DNA of 64,000 nucleotides from positions 596,959 to 660,958 of the forward strand of contig NZ_VKAB01000001.1 in assembly GCF_009769385.1 (NCBI RefSeq), written 5' to 3'. The notes under the pieces are model-generated. The model worked only from the letters and a program-made list of their open reading frames with translations, was not told where the DNA came from and ran no database searches. Of this stretch, positions 20,109 to 28,853 are shown piece after piece. Position 1 is the stretch's first letter, and each line of letters starts with the position of its first letter. The translations under genes were made by a program, and so were the position numbers. Source of the stretch: Saccharothrix deserti (GTDB lineage Bacteria > Actinomycetota > Actinomycetes > Mycobacteriales > Pseudonocardiaceae).

Positions 20109-20166
20109 CGACCACATTCAGTGGTCGAGGGGACCCTTCGGCCGAACCCGAGTTTTAAATTCGGGT
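20109..20166 (+). terminator. Two small hairpins after the DUF305 gene
   Basis: CGACCAC/GTGGTCG (20109-20127, loop ATTCA) and ACCCGA/TCGGGT (20146-20166, 9-base AT-rich loop GTTTTAAAT) lie in the 191-base gap before the next gene. The first may terminate the DUF3105-DUF305 transcript. The AT-rich second loop could instead belong to the next promoter. Confidence 0.4.
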
Positions 20167-20276
20167 GCCCATCCCGGCTCCTGTGGCTACGGTCGGAAAT
20201 CGGTACGGCACTTGCCGTATTCCTGACCAAGTCAGGCCGGGGGGCCTTGCGGGCTCCTGTCCCATGAGGAGAAACA

Positions 20277-20645
20277 GTGATCAAGCGACTCGTGTCGGCG
20301 TTATTCGCCGTCGTGGCCGTGGCCGGCGTGCTGTTCGCGGCGGCACCCGCCGCCAATGCCAGCAACGGAAGCACGGACCGCTGCACGTACCTCTTCGTCG
20401 AATACACCACGAGCGGGAACACGCGCTACCTGCACTGGGCGGAAGCGCGCAACATCTGTGCGACGTACTGGGGTTTCCACAAGGTCGGCGGGGTGACCGG
20501 TCCGACGCAGAACCAGGGCAGTTTCCGGGTCAACTACGGCGGCCGGGCCGTCTCGCCCGGTGGCTACATCTGCGCGGAGAGCTGGAAGCACATCAGTGGT
20601 TCGCACTTCGACCTGATGGGCGCTCCCTGCACGCTGATCGCGTAG
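20277..20645 (+). CDS. Small secreted protein of unknown function
   Basis: A 122-residue protein with a clear Sec signal peptide (MIKRLVSALFAVVAVAG ... APAANA, cleavage near residue 28). The mature part of about 94 residues holds four cysteines (in DRCTYL, RNICATYW, GYICAES and GAPCTLIA), which could form two disulfides. It is aromatic and Gly-rich. I recognise no domain; the size and cysteine pattern recall small secreted inhibitors or lectin-like proteins. GTG 20277 has AGGAG about eight bases upstream. A long perfect hairpin follows the stop, so it is a single-gene unit. Confidence 0.72.
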   Translation: MIKRLVSALFAVVAVAGVLFAAAPAANASNGSTDRCTYLFVEYTTSGNTRYLHWAEARNICATYWGFHKVGGVTGPTQNQGSFRVNYGGRAVSPGGYICAESWKHISGSHFDLMGAPCTLIA

Positions 20646-20660
20646 GGGTGAACTGACCGT

Positions 20661-20698
20661 CCGCCTTCTGTGTCCCGCGCGCGGGACACAGAAGGCGG
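20661..20698 (+). terminator. Perfect 18-bp hairpin terminator
   Basis: CCGCCTTCTGTGTCCCGC and its exact complement flank two bases, 15 bases after the stop of the small secreted protein. It is a strong intrinsic-type terminator without a T-run. Confidence 0.85.
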
Positions 20699-21139
20699 AT
20701 CCCCACGATTCCGAAGTGCTCGACGGCCAGATGGCGCTCTCGGCGACCAGGCGCAACTCCGTTTCCGCTCTGCATCACCATCTGAGGACAACTCTCCTTT
20801 TCTGTCACTTGTCGCTCTCTTCGGCGTCGTTCGAGCCTTGAGGTGAGCGGTGATGGCACGCCCGCAATACTTTGCGGGTGGCGATCAAGGATCTTGACGG
20901 CGTGCTGCCTGGGGCGGGGAGAGCGGATCTCCGCCGGCTGCCGAGCACGCCGGTGATCCCTGGACCGGAGTCCGGAGCACCGATCCGCAGTCCTGAGACC
21001 GCCGCTGGTGAGTGCAACGGGTCGGTGGGGTGGGACGGCGTCCGGCGATGAGCCGGACGACCCGTTCGCCGGTTTCGTGTCACCCGGATGGGGCTACCCG
21101 CCAGTAGTAACGTGGGAGGCCCCTTCCTGGAGGTCAGCG
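20699..21139. other. 441-base region with no convincing gene
   Basis: Short open frames exist on both strands, but none has a family match, a ribosome site or biased composition. A 7-bp hairpin CCCGCAA-TACT-TTGCGGG lies at 20861-20878. The sequence near 21120-21135 supplies the ribosome site (GGAGG) for the acyl-CoA dehydrogenase. It may contain that gene's promoter. Confidence 0.4.
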
Positions 21140-23029
21140 ATGACCGCAGTGGATCCCGACAAGCACGTCGACGAGCGCACCGCCCGCAAGGTCGCCGAAC
21201 AGGCCCGGGAAACGCGCTGGCGCCACCCCAGCTTCGGCCGGGAGCTCTTCCTCGGCCACTTCCGCCTCGACCTGATCCACCCGCACCCCAGCGGCTCGGC
21301 CGAGGACCGGGAACGCGGCGAGACGTTCCTGACCGCCCTGCGCGAGTTCTGCGAGAACGCCGTGGACGGCGCCCTCATCGAGCGCGAGGCCCGCATCCCC
21401 GACCACGTGCTGACCGGCCTCAAGCAGCTCGGCGCGTTCGGCATGAAGATCAAACCCGAGTACGGCGGCCTCGGGTTGTCCCAGGTCTACTACAACCGGG
21501 CGTTGATGCTGGCCGGGTCGGCCAGCCCGGCCCTGGGCGCGATGCTCTCCGCGCACCAGTCCATCGGCGTGCCGCAGCCGCTCGCCCTGTTCGGCACGGA
21601 CGAGCAGAAGCGCGCCTACCTGCCCCGCTGCGCGACCGGCGCGATCAGCGCGTTCCTGCTCACCGAGCCGGACGTGGGCAGCGACCCGGCCCGTCTCGGC
21701 ACCACGGCCACGCCCACCGACGACGGGTACGTGCTCGACGGCGTCAAGCTGTGGACGACGAACGGCGTGGTGGCCGACCTGCTGGTGGTGATGGCCCAGG
21801 TGCCCGGCAAGGGCATCAGCGCGTTCGTGGTCGAGGGCGACTCGCCCGGCATCACGGTGGAGAACCGGAACGAGTTCATGGGCCTGCGCGGTCTGGAGAA
21901 CGGCGTCACCCGGTTCCACCAGGTCCACGTGCCCGAGGAGAACCTGATCGGCAAGGAGGGCATGGGCCTCAAGATCGCGCTCACCACCCTCAACACCGGT
22001 CGGCTGTCGTTGCCCGCCCTGTGCGCGGGCGCGGCGAAGTGGTGCCTGAAGGTCGCCCGCGAGTGGTCCGCGGCACGGGTGCAGTGGGGTCTGCCGATCG
22101 GCAAGCACGAGGCCATCGCGGGCAAGGTCGCGTTCATCGCGGCCACCGCCTACGCGCTGGAGGCCGTGCTCGACCTGTCCAGCGAACTCGCCGACAAGGG
22201 CGGGCACGACATCCGCATCGAGGCGGCCCTGGCGAAGCTCTACGGCTCCGAGATGGCCTGGCTGGTCGCGGACGAGCTGGTCCAGCTGCGCGGCGGTCGC
22301 GGCTACGAGACGGCGGCGTCCATGGCCGCGCGCGGCGAGCGCGGCGTGCCGGCCGAGCAGATGCTGCGCGACATGCGGATCAACCGGATCTTCGAGGGCT
22401 CGACCGAGATCATGCACCTGCTCATCGCGCGGGAGGCGGTGGACGCGCACCTGGCCGTCGCCGGGGACATCATCGACCCGGAGGCGGACACCAAGCGCAA
22501 GGCCCAGGCGTTCGCCAAGGCGGGCGGGTTCTACGCGAAGTGGCTGCCGACGCTCGTGGTCGGCAAGGGCCAGGTGCCGCGCGCGTTCGCCGAGTTCGGG
22601 CCGTTGGCCGGGCACCTGCGGTTCGTCGAGCGGGCGAGCCGCAAGCTGGCCAGGCAGACGTTCTACGCGATGTCGCGCTGGCAGGGCCGGATGGAGCGCA
22701 AGCAGCGGTTCCTGGCACGGGTGGTGGACATCGGCGCGGAGCTGTTCGCGATCAGCGCGGCGTGCGTGAAAGCGGCGGCGGACGGCGACCGGGCGGTGGA
22801 GCTGGCGGACGCGTTCTCCGCGCAGGCCCGGGTGCGGGTGGAGGAGTTGTTCGACCGGTTGTGGCGGAACTCGGACGACTCGGATCTGGCCCTGGCGCGG
22901 CACGTCCTGGACGGGCGGTTCACCTGGCTCGAAGAGGGAGTGCTGGACCCGTCCAGCCCGGGACCGTGGATCGCGGACTCGACGCACCGGGCGTCCACGG
23001 CGCGGGACGTGCACCGCAAGACCCCGTAA
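21140..23029 (+). CDS. Acyl-CoA dehydrogenase, long form with C-terminal extension
   Basis: A 629-residue FAD enzyme that introduces the alpha-beta double bond in acyl-CoA. The N-terminal helical domain is followed by the FAD/substrate motif [15 protein letters not shown], the beta domain, and the C-terminal four-helix domain with [17 protein letters not shown]. The Glu of FEG corresponds to the catalytic base of the medium-chain enzyme. An extra 170-residue helical C-terminus makes it like VLCAD/ACAD9-type and the large actinobacterial FadE proteins, which may bind membrane or long acyl chains. ATG 21140 has GGAGG upstream. It stands alone, with terminator hairpins following. Confidence 0.9.
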   Translation: MTAVDPDKHVDERTARKVAEQARETRWRHPSFGRELFLGHFRLDLIHPHPSGSAEDRERGETFLTALREFCENAVDGALIEREARIPDHVLTGLKQLGAFGMKIKPEYGGLGLSQVYYNRALMLAGSASPALGAMLSAHQSIGVPQPLALFGTDEQKRAYLPRCATGAISAFLLTEPDVGSDPARLGTTATPTDDGYVLDGVKLWTTNGVVADLLVVMAQVPGKGISAFVVEGDSPGITVENRNEFMGLRGLENGVTRFHQVHVPEENLIGKEGMGLKIALTTLNTGRLSLPALCAGAAKWCLKVAREWSAARVQWGLPIGKHEAIAGKVAFIAATAYALEAVLDLSSELADKGGHDIRIEAALAKLYGSEMAWLVADELVQLRGGRGYETAASMAARGERGVPAEQMLRDMRINRIFEGSTEIMHLLIAREAVDAHLAVAGDIIDPEADTKRKAQAFAKAGGFYAKWLPTLVVGKGQVPRAFAEFGPLAGHLRFVERASRKLARQTFYAMSRWQGRMERKQRFLARVVDIGAELFAISAACVKAAADGDRAVELADAFSAQARVRVEELFDRLWRNSDDSDLALARHVLDGRFTWLEEGVLDPSSPGPWIADSTHRASTARDVHRKTP

Positions 23030-23051
23030 CCCAGCTACACGGTGGTTAGTT

Positions 23052-23133
23052 ACACGGGGCAGGTGTTTGCGGGCGCGGCACCTGCCCCGTGTCGGTTGGA
23101 AGGGGACCACGTCCCCCGTACTCCCCTTCCAAC
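23052..23133. terminator. Double hairpin between convergent acyl-CoA dehydrogenase and ROK genes
   Basis: Two successive inverted repeats fill the gap. ACACGGGGCAGGTG pairs exactly with 23079-23092 (13-base loop). GTTGGAAGGGGA at 23095-23106 pairs exactly with 23122-23133 (15-base loop). They can stop transcription arriving from both sides. Confidence 0.75.
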
Positions 23134-23259
23134 TCCCCTAGCAACAACGGAAGGACACACACCCTCCAGGAGGAGGTGGCAGTCACGCTACGTTATTACT
23201 GGCCAGTTAAGACGTACGACAATCGAGTGAATCACCAGGTGAGGGGCACTCGACTACTC

Positions 23260-24447
23260 TCAGAGAGTGACCGCACCTCGGCGGTCGAACAGCAGCTCGC
23301 GCGCCGCCCGCAACCCGATCGCGACCGCGCCGCTGAGCACCGCGCCGTCGCCGAGCTCGCCCGCCACGATCCGCGGCACGAGCGGCGTCATCCGGCGCAG
23401 CGCGGCCTCCATCGACTCCTGGAGCAGGTCGGTGTTGCTGCCGATGCCGCCGCCGAGCACGACCAGCTCGGGGTCGATCACCGCCACCACCGACGCCACC
23501 ACGAACGCCAGCCGCTCCGCCTCGTCGCGCACCGCCAGCAGCGCCCGTTCGTCACCGGACTTCGCCGCCGTGAACACCTCGCGCGCCGTCCGCACCACCA
23601 GACCGCGCTCTTTCGCCAGTGCCACCACGGATTCCGCCGCCGCGGCCGCCTCGACCTGGCCGCGCTGCCGTCCGTCCTCTTCGGACTGACCGGTGTAGGG
23701 CAGGTAGCCGATCTCGCCCGCCGCGCCGTGCGCGCCCCGGAACAACCGCCCGTCCACCACGATCCCCATGCCGATCCCGGTGCCGACGATGACGCACACG
23801 AACGCGTCCACGTCCCGCGCCACCCCGTACGCCCGCTCGCCGACGGCGGCCAGGTTCGCGTCGTTCTCCACCACCAGGCCGGGCCCCAGCTCGGTCTCCA
23901 GGTCGTCCAGCAGACCGGGGCGTTCCCAGCCGGGCAGGTTCGGCGCGTGGTGCAGCGTCCGGTCGTGCGGATCGGGCACGCCGGGCGTGCCGACCACCTT
24001 CACCACCAGGTCCGCCAACGACAGGCCGGCGTCGGACACCGTCCGCTCCGCCAGGTCCCGCACCGTGCGGACCAACGCCGACGCCGAACGGCACCGGTTG
24101 CGCTCGTCCACCCGCGCGATCACCGAACCCGCCAGGTCCGCCACCGCCACCCGGATCCGCTGCCTGCCGATGTCGATGCCCAGCACGTGCCCCGCCGCCG
24201 CGTTCGGCTCGTAGACCATCGCCGACCGGCCCGGACCGGCCGTGGTGCGGCCGATCGGGCGCACCAGACCGTGCCGCTCCAGGTCCAACAACGCCTGGCC
24301 CACCGTCGGTTTCGACAACCCGGTGTCCTTGGCGATCTGCGGCCTCGTCGCCGGACCACCCGCACGCAGTCGGTCGAGCACCGCGCGCTGGTTGAGCACG
24401 CGCATCCCCGCGGGGGTGCCCACCTGGGGCGACTTCCGGACCGTCAC
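23260..24447 (-). CDS. ROK-family transcriptional regulator with degenerate sugar-kinase domain
   Basis: A 395-residue protein. Residues about 17-72 form a winged helix-turn-helix (TRPQIAKDTGLSKPTVGQALLDL); residues 88-390 are a ROK fold. The kinase aspartate region ENDANLAAVGE is kept, but the phosphate loop reads DIGRQRIRVAV. The conserved AGEIGH motif has Tyr instead of His (AGEIGYLPY), and the CxCGxxGC zinc site is absent. It is therefore probably a sugar-sensing repressor and not an active kinase. It is divergent from the GH92 mannosidase, whose promoter it may control through the dyad at 24516-24529; a mannose-related inducer is inference. Confidence 0.87.
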   Translation of the reverse strand: MTVRKSPQVGTPAGMRVLNQRAVLDRLRAGGPATRPQIAKDTGLSKPTVGQALLDLERHGLVRPIGRTTAGPGRSAMVYEPNAAAGHVLGIDIGRQRIRVAVADLAGSVIARVDERNRCRSASALVRTVRDLAERTVSDAGLSLADLVVKVVGTPGVPDPHDRTLHHAPNLPGWERPGLLDDLETELGPGLVVENDANLAAVGERAYGVARDVDAFVCVIVGTGIGMGIVVDGRLFRGAHGAAGEIGYLPYTGQSEEDGRQRGQVEAAAAAESVVALAKERGLVVRTAREVFTAAKSGDERALLAVRDEAERLAFVVASVVAVIDPELVVLGGGIGSNTDLLQESMEAALRRMTPLVPRIVAGELGDGAVLSGAVAIGLRAARELLFDRRGAVTL

Positions 24448-24514
24448 AGCGAGTGAGTCTAGATCGGTTGGAGCAGCGGCCGGACAGGCTTGCGGACAAG
24501 TGGGTGAACCACCC

Positions 24515-24529
24515 TTGACAACGATGTCA
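24515..24529 (+). promoter_or_regulatory. Possible -35 box and operator dyad upstream of GH92 gene
   Basis: TTGACA at 24515-24520 is a perfect -35 hexamer. It overlaps a dyad TGACA-ACGA-TGTCA in the ROK/GH92 divergent gap. A repressor bound there would block the promoter. The matching -10 is weak, so this is a candidate only. Confidence 0.4.
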
Positions 24530-24583
24530 GATTCGCCCTTTGCTCGCTGAAGATCAGCTGGTCACAGGCGAAAGGCGTGCGCA

Positions 24584-27500
24584 ATGGGGCTCATGCGGAT
24601 TCGGAGATCACTGGTGGTCGTCACGACCACTGCACTGGTGCTCGCGAGCGTGGGAGGCTGGTCCTCCGCGACCGCCGCACCGGGGGAGCCAACCGTGAGC
24701 GAGACGCTCTTCGCCACGTCGTTCGAGGACGGGCAGCCGCAGCCGAAGTGGTCGAGCACGGTGGAGACGGGCCCGGACGGCAAGCCGAAGACCTCGGGCG
24801 TCAACGGCTCCGACTCCACCGGCATCCCCGGCAACGTCACCGACCGCGTGGTCGACGTGGCGGCCAACGCCGAGAACACCGGTTCCAGCGAGGTCAAGGA
24901 GAACCTGGTCGACGGCAACGTGTCGTCGAAGTGGCTCACCTTCACCCCGACCGGCTGGGCGCGGTTCACCTTCGCCGAACCGGTCGCGGTCAAGCGGTAC
25001 GCGATGTCGTCGGCCAACGACGCGCCCGAGCGCGACCCGAAGGACTGGGTGCTGCGCGCCTCCGACGACGGCACGGCGTGGACGACGATCGACACCCGGT
25101 CGGGTGAGGCGTTCGCCAAGCGGTTCGAGACCAAGGTCTACGACATCGCGAACACCGAGGCGTTCCGGTTCTACCAGCTGGACATCTCCGCGAACGCGGG
25201 CGGCGTGAACCTGGTCCAGCTCGCCGAGGTGCAGTTCTCCGACGGCTCCACCACCCCGCCGGCGGAGAACATGCGGACCACCGTGGGCAAGGGCGCCAAC
25301 GGCGGGTACAACGCCAAGGCGTGGGCGGGGTTCACCGGCCTGAAGGCGTTGCGCTACCAGGGGACGCACGTGGCCGCCGAGCGCGGTTACTCGTACAACA
25401 AGGTCTTCGAGGTCGACATCCCGGTCACGCCGACCACCGAGCTGTCGTACCTGATCTTCCCGTCGTTCACCACGGACGACCTGAACTACCCGGCCACGTT
25501 CGTGTCGCTGGACCTCGCGTTCGCCGACGGCACCTACCTCAGCGACCTCGGCGCACGCGACCAGCACGGGTTCGAGCTGTCACCGCGCGGCCAGGGCGCG
25601 GCGAAGTCGTTGTACACCAACCAGTGGAACCGGATCGCGTCGGTGATCGGCGCGGTGGCGGCCGGCAGGACGATCGAGCGCATCCTGGTCGCCTACGACA
25701 ACCCCAAGGGCCCGGCCGGGTTCAACGGCTGGATCGACGACATCGCGGTGAAGTCCGCGCCCGTGGTGGTGAAACGGCCGCGTCCGTCGGACTGGGTGCT
25801 GACGACGCGCGGCACGAACTCCAGCGGCTCGTTCTCGCGGGGCAACAACTTCCCGGCCACGGCGGTGCCGCACGGCTTCAACTTCTGGTCGCCCATGACG
25901 AACGCGGGGTCGATCAGCTGGCTGTACGAGTACGCGAAGACCAACAACCGGGACAACCTGCCCACGTTGCAGGCGTTCACCGCGAGTCACGAGCCGAGCC
26001 CCTGGATGGGTGACCGGCAGACGTTCCAGGTGATGCCGTCGATGGGCACGCCGACGGCCGACCGCGCGGTGCGCGCGCTGCCGTTCCGGCACGAGAACGA
26101 GACGGCGCGGGCGCACTACTACGGCGTGACGTTCGAGAACGGGATGCGCACCGAGATCGCGCCGACCGACCACGCCGCGCTGTTCCGGTTCACGTTCACG
26201 GGCGACTCGTCGAACCTGGTGTTCGACAATGTCAACAACAGCGGCGGGCTGACGCTGGACCCGGCCACGGGTGTGGTGACGGGGTTCTCCGACGTCAAGA
26301 GCGGTCTGTCGACCGGCGCGACCCGGCTGTTCGTGTACGGCGTGGTGGACAAGCCGGTTTCGTCGAGCGGACGGCTGACCGGCGTGGGCCGGGACAACGT
26401 GGCGGGCTACTTCCAGTTCGACACGTCGGGTGACAAGACCGTGACGATGAAGATCGCCACCTCGCTGCTGGGCGTCGACCAGGCTCGGCGGAACCTGGAG
26501 CTGGAGGTGTCCACTTCGGACACGTTCGACTCGGTGCGGGACCGGGCGCAGCGGGCGTGGGACGACGTGCTCGGCATGGTCGAGGTCGAAGGGGCTTCGG
26601 AGGACCAGCTGACCACGCTGTACTCGAACCTCTACCGGCTCTACCTCTACCCGAACTCGGGTTTCGAGAACACCGGCACCGCCGCCGCGCCCGAGTACCG
26701 GTACGCCTCGCCCGTGCAGGACGCCGGGCCGTCGACGCCGACGCAGACCGGCGCGAAGGTCGTGGACGGCAAGATCTACGTCAACAACGGGTTCTGGGAC
26801 ACCTACCGGACCACGTGGCCCGCGTACAGCCTGTTGACGCCCAAGAAGGCCGGTGAGCTGGCGGACGGGTTCGTGCAGCAGTACCGCGACGGCGGGTGGA
26901 TCTCGCGCTGGTCGTCACCCGGTTACGCGAACCTGATGACCGGCACCAGCTCCGACGTGGCGTTCGCGGACGCGTTCGTCAAGGGCGCCGACCTCCCCGA
27001 CGTCAAGGCCGCCTACGACGCGGCGGTGAAGAACGCGACCGTCGCGCCGCCGAACGCGGGCGTCGGCCGCAAGGGTCTCGACACGTCGATCTTCACCGGC
27101 TACACGTCCACCGCCACCGGCGAGGGCATGTCGTGGGCGATCGAGGGCTACGTCAACGACTACGGCATCGCGAACATGGCGCGCGAGCTGTACGAGCGTA
27201 CCGGCGACGCGCAGTACCAGGCGTCGTACGAGTACTTCACGAACCGGGCGCAGAACTACGTGCACATGTTCGACCCCTCGACCGGGTTCTTCCAGGGCCG
27301 CAACCCGGACGGCACGTGGCGGGCGTCGCCCGAGGAGTACGACCCGCGCGAGTGGGGCCACGACTACACCGAGACCGACGGCTGGAACATGGCGTTCTCG
27401 GTACCGCACGACGGCCAGGGCCTGGCCAACCTGTACGGCGGGCGGGACGGGCTCGGGGCGAAACTGGACGAGTTCTTCGCCACCCCGGAGACGGCGAAGT

Positions 27501-28846
27501 TCCCCGGCTCGTACGGCGGCGTCATCCACGAGATGACCGAGGCGCGTGACGTGCGGATGGGGCAGCTCGGGCACTCCAACCAGGTGTCGCACCACATCAC
27601 GTACATGTACGACTACGCCGGTCAGCCGTGGAAGACGCAGGAGAAGGTGCGCGAGATCCTGTCCCGGCTGTACCTGGGCAGCGAGATCGGGCAGGGCTAC
27701 CCCGGTGACGAGGACAACGGCGAGCAGTCGGCGTGGTGGCTGTTCAGCGCGATGGGGTTCTACCCGCTGCAGATGGGCAACGACTCGTACGCGATCGGGT
27801 CGCCGCTGTTCAAGAAGCTGACGGTGCACCTGGAGAACGGGCGTTCGCTGGTGGTCAACGCGCCCGGCAACAGCGCGCGGAACATCTACGTGCAGTCGTT
27901 GAAGGTCAACGGGAAGAAGTGGGACAAGTCGTACCTGCCGCACGCGGAGATCGCGTCCGGTGGCGTGCTGGACTTCGAGATGGGCGCCTCGCCTTCGCGC
28001 TGGGCGACCGGTCCGGACGCCGCGCCGCCGTCGTTGACCACGGGTTCTTCGGCTCCGACGCCGTTGCGGGACGTGACCTCGTTGGGGACGGTGACCGGGC
28101 CGGCGGCTTTGGTGGACGACACGTCGCAGACGTCGGCGGCGTTGTCGTCGTTGCAGGTCGACCTGAAGGACAAGAAGGAGAGCGCGACGTTCTACACGCT
28201 CACGTCCGGTCGCGGGTCTGGTGATCCGGCTTCGTGGGTGCTGAAGGGGTCGTACGACGGCAAGACGTGGTCCACCGTGGATGAGCGGTCCGGTGAGGCG
28301 TTCCCGTGGCGGCAGCAGACGCGGGCGTTCAAGATCGCCCGACCGGGTCACTACCAGCACTACCGGCTGGAATTCCCCGGTGAGGCGACGTTGGCCGAGT
28401 TCGAGCTGCTGGCTCGCCCATTCGTGGCGTGCACGTCGACCGTCACCGGTGAGCACGCCGGGCCGTTGCAGGTGCGGTCGGGTGTGACGTGCGTGGACGG
28501 TGCGACGGTGTCCGGTCCGGTGTCCGTGGCGGCGGGTGCGTCGCTGTACGTGTTCGGCGGGTCGGTGCGCGGTCCGGTGTCGGCGGCCGGTGCGGCGGCG
28601 GTCGTGCTGGTGGAGACGTCGGTCGCCGGGCCGGTGAACATCACCGGGACGACTGGTGAGGTGTCACTGGAGCGGGTGAACGTCGGCGGACCGGTGAGCC
28701 TGGTGGACAACAAGGGCGGCACGCGGATCGCCGGGAACACCGTCGGCGGGCCGCTGTCGTGCACGGGCAGTGACCCGGCTCCGGTGAACAACGGGTGGGT
28801 GAACGAGGCGCACGGCCCCAAGTCCGCCCAGTGCGCTTCGCTGTAA
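24584..28846 (+). CDS. Secreted GH92 alpha-mannosidase with flanking discoidin-like domains
   Basis: A 1420-residue exported enzyme. A signal peptide (residues 1-32) is followed by a discoidin/CBM32-like domain (about 80-225, KWLTFTPTGWARFTF), a beta-sandwich linker, and the GH92 module. That module runs from GTNSSGSFSRGNNFPATAVP to about residue 1135 and contains MSWAIEGYVNDYG, QVSHHITYMYDYAG and the catalytic GDEDNGEQSAWW. GH92 enzymes are calcium-dependent exo-alpha-mannosidases acting on fungal or glycoprotein mannans. A second discoidin-like domain (about 1150-1280) precedes a Gly/Val-rich repeat tail bounded by cysteines (1290-1420, repeated GPV words), perhaps a small beta-helix. ATG 24593 is an alternative start. 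It is divergent from a ROK regulator. Confidence 0.92.
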   Translation: MGLMRIRRSLVVVTTTALVLASVGGWSSATAAPGEPTVSETLFATSFEDGQPQPKWSSTVETGPDGKPKTSGVNGSDSTGIPGNVTDRVVDVAANAENTGSSEVKENLVDGNVSSKWLTFTPTGWARFTFAEPVAVKRYAMSSANDAPERDPKDWVLRASDDGTAWTTIDTRSGEAFAKRFETKVYDIANTEAFRFYQLDISANAGGVNLVQLAEVQFSDGSTTPPAENMRTTVGKGANGGYNAKAWAGFTGLKALRYQGTHVAAERGYSYNKVFEVDIPVTPTTELSYLIFPSFTTDDLNYPATFVSLDLAFADGTYLSDLGARDQHGFELSPRGQGAAKSLYTNQWNRIASVIGAVAAGRTIERILVAYDNPKGPAGFNGWIDDIAVKSAPVVVKRPRPSDWVLTTRGTNSSGSFSRGNNFPATAVPHGFNFWSPMTNAGSISWLYEYAKTNNRDNLPTLQAFTASHEPSPWMGDRQTFQVMPSMGTPTADRAVRALPFRHENETARAHYYGVTFENGMRTEIAPTDHAALFRFTFTGDSSNLVFDNVNNSGGLTLDPATGVVTGFSDVKSGLSTGATRLFVYGVVDKPVSSSGRLTGVGRDNVAGYFQFDTSGDKTVTMKIATSLLGVDQARRNLELEVSTSDTFDSVRDRAQRAWDDVLGMVEVEGASEDQLTTLYSNLYRLYLYPNSGFENTGTAAAPEYRYASPVQDAGPSTPTQTGAKVVDGKIYVNNGFWDTYRTTWPAYSLLTPKKAGELADGFVQQYRDGGWISRWSSPGYANLMTGTSSDVAFADAFVKGADLPDVKAAYDAAVKNATVAPPNAGVGRKGLDTSIFTGYTSTATGEGMSWAIEGYVNDYGIANMARELYERTGDAQYQASYEYFTNRAQNYVHMFDPSTGFFQGRNPDGTWRASPEEYDPREWGHDYTETDGWNMAFSVPHDGQGLANLYGGRDGLGAKLDEFFATPETAKFPGSYGGVIHEMTEARDVRMGQLGHSNQVSHHITYMYDYAGQPWKTQEKVREILSRLYLGSEIGQGYPGDEDNGEQSAWWLFSAMGFYPLQMGNDSYAIGSPLFKKLTVHLENGRSLVVNAPGNSARNIYVQSLKVNGKKWDKSYLPHAEIASGGVLDFEMGASPSRWATGPDAAPPSLTTGSSAPTPLRDVTSLGTVTGPAALVDDTSQTSAALSSLQVDLKDKKESATFYTLTSGRGSGDPASWVLKGSYDGKTWSTVDERSGEAFPWRQQTRAFKIARPGHYQHYRLEFPGEATLAEFELLARPFVACTSTVTGEHAGPLQVRSGVTCVDGATVSGPVSVAAGASLYVFGGSVRGPVSAAGAAAVVLVETSVAGPVNITGTTGEVSLERVNVGGPVSLVDNKGGTRIAGNTVGGPLSCTGSDPAPVNNGWVNEAHGPKSAQCASL

Positions 28847-28853
28847 GTGCTGG

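Noticed and set aside
20879..21055. Possible 58-codon gene starting GTG at 20879
   Set aside because: No ribosome site, no homology impression and no biased composition; treated as intergenic.
26915..28456. Minus-strand frame of 513 codons within the GH92 gene
   Set aside because: Arg/Val/His-rich antisense translation with no motifs; GH92 catalytic motifs are in the plus frame.
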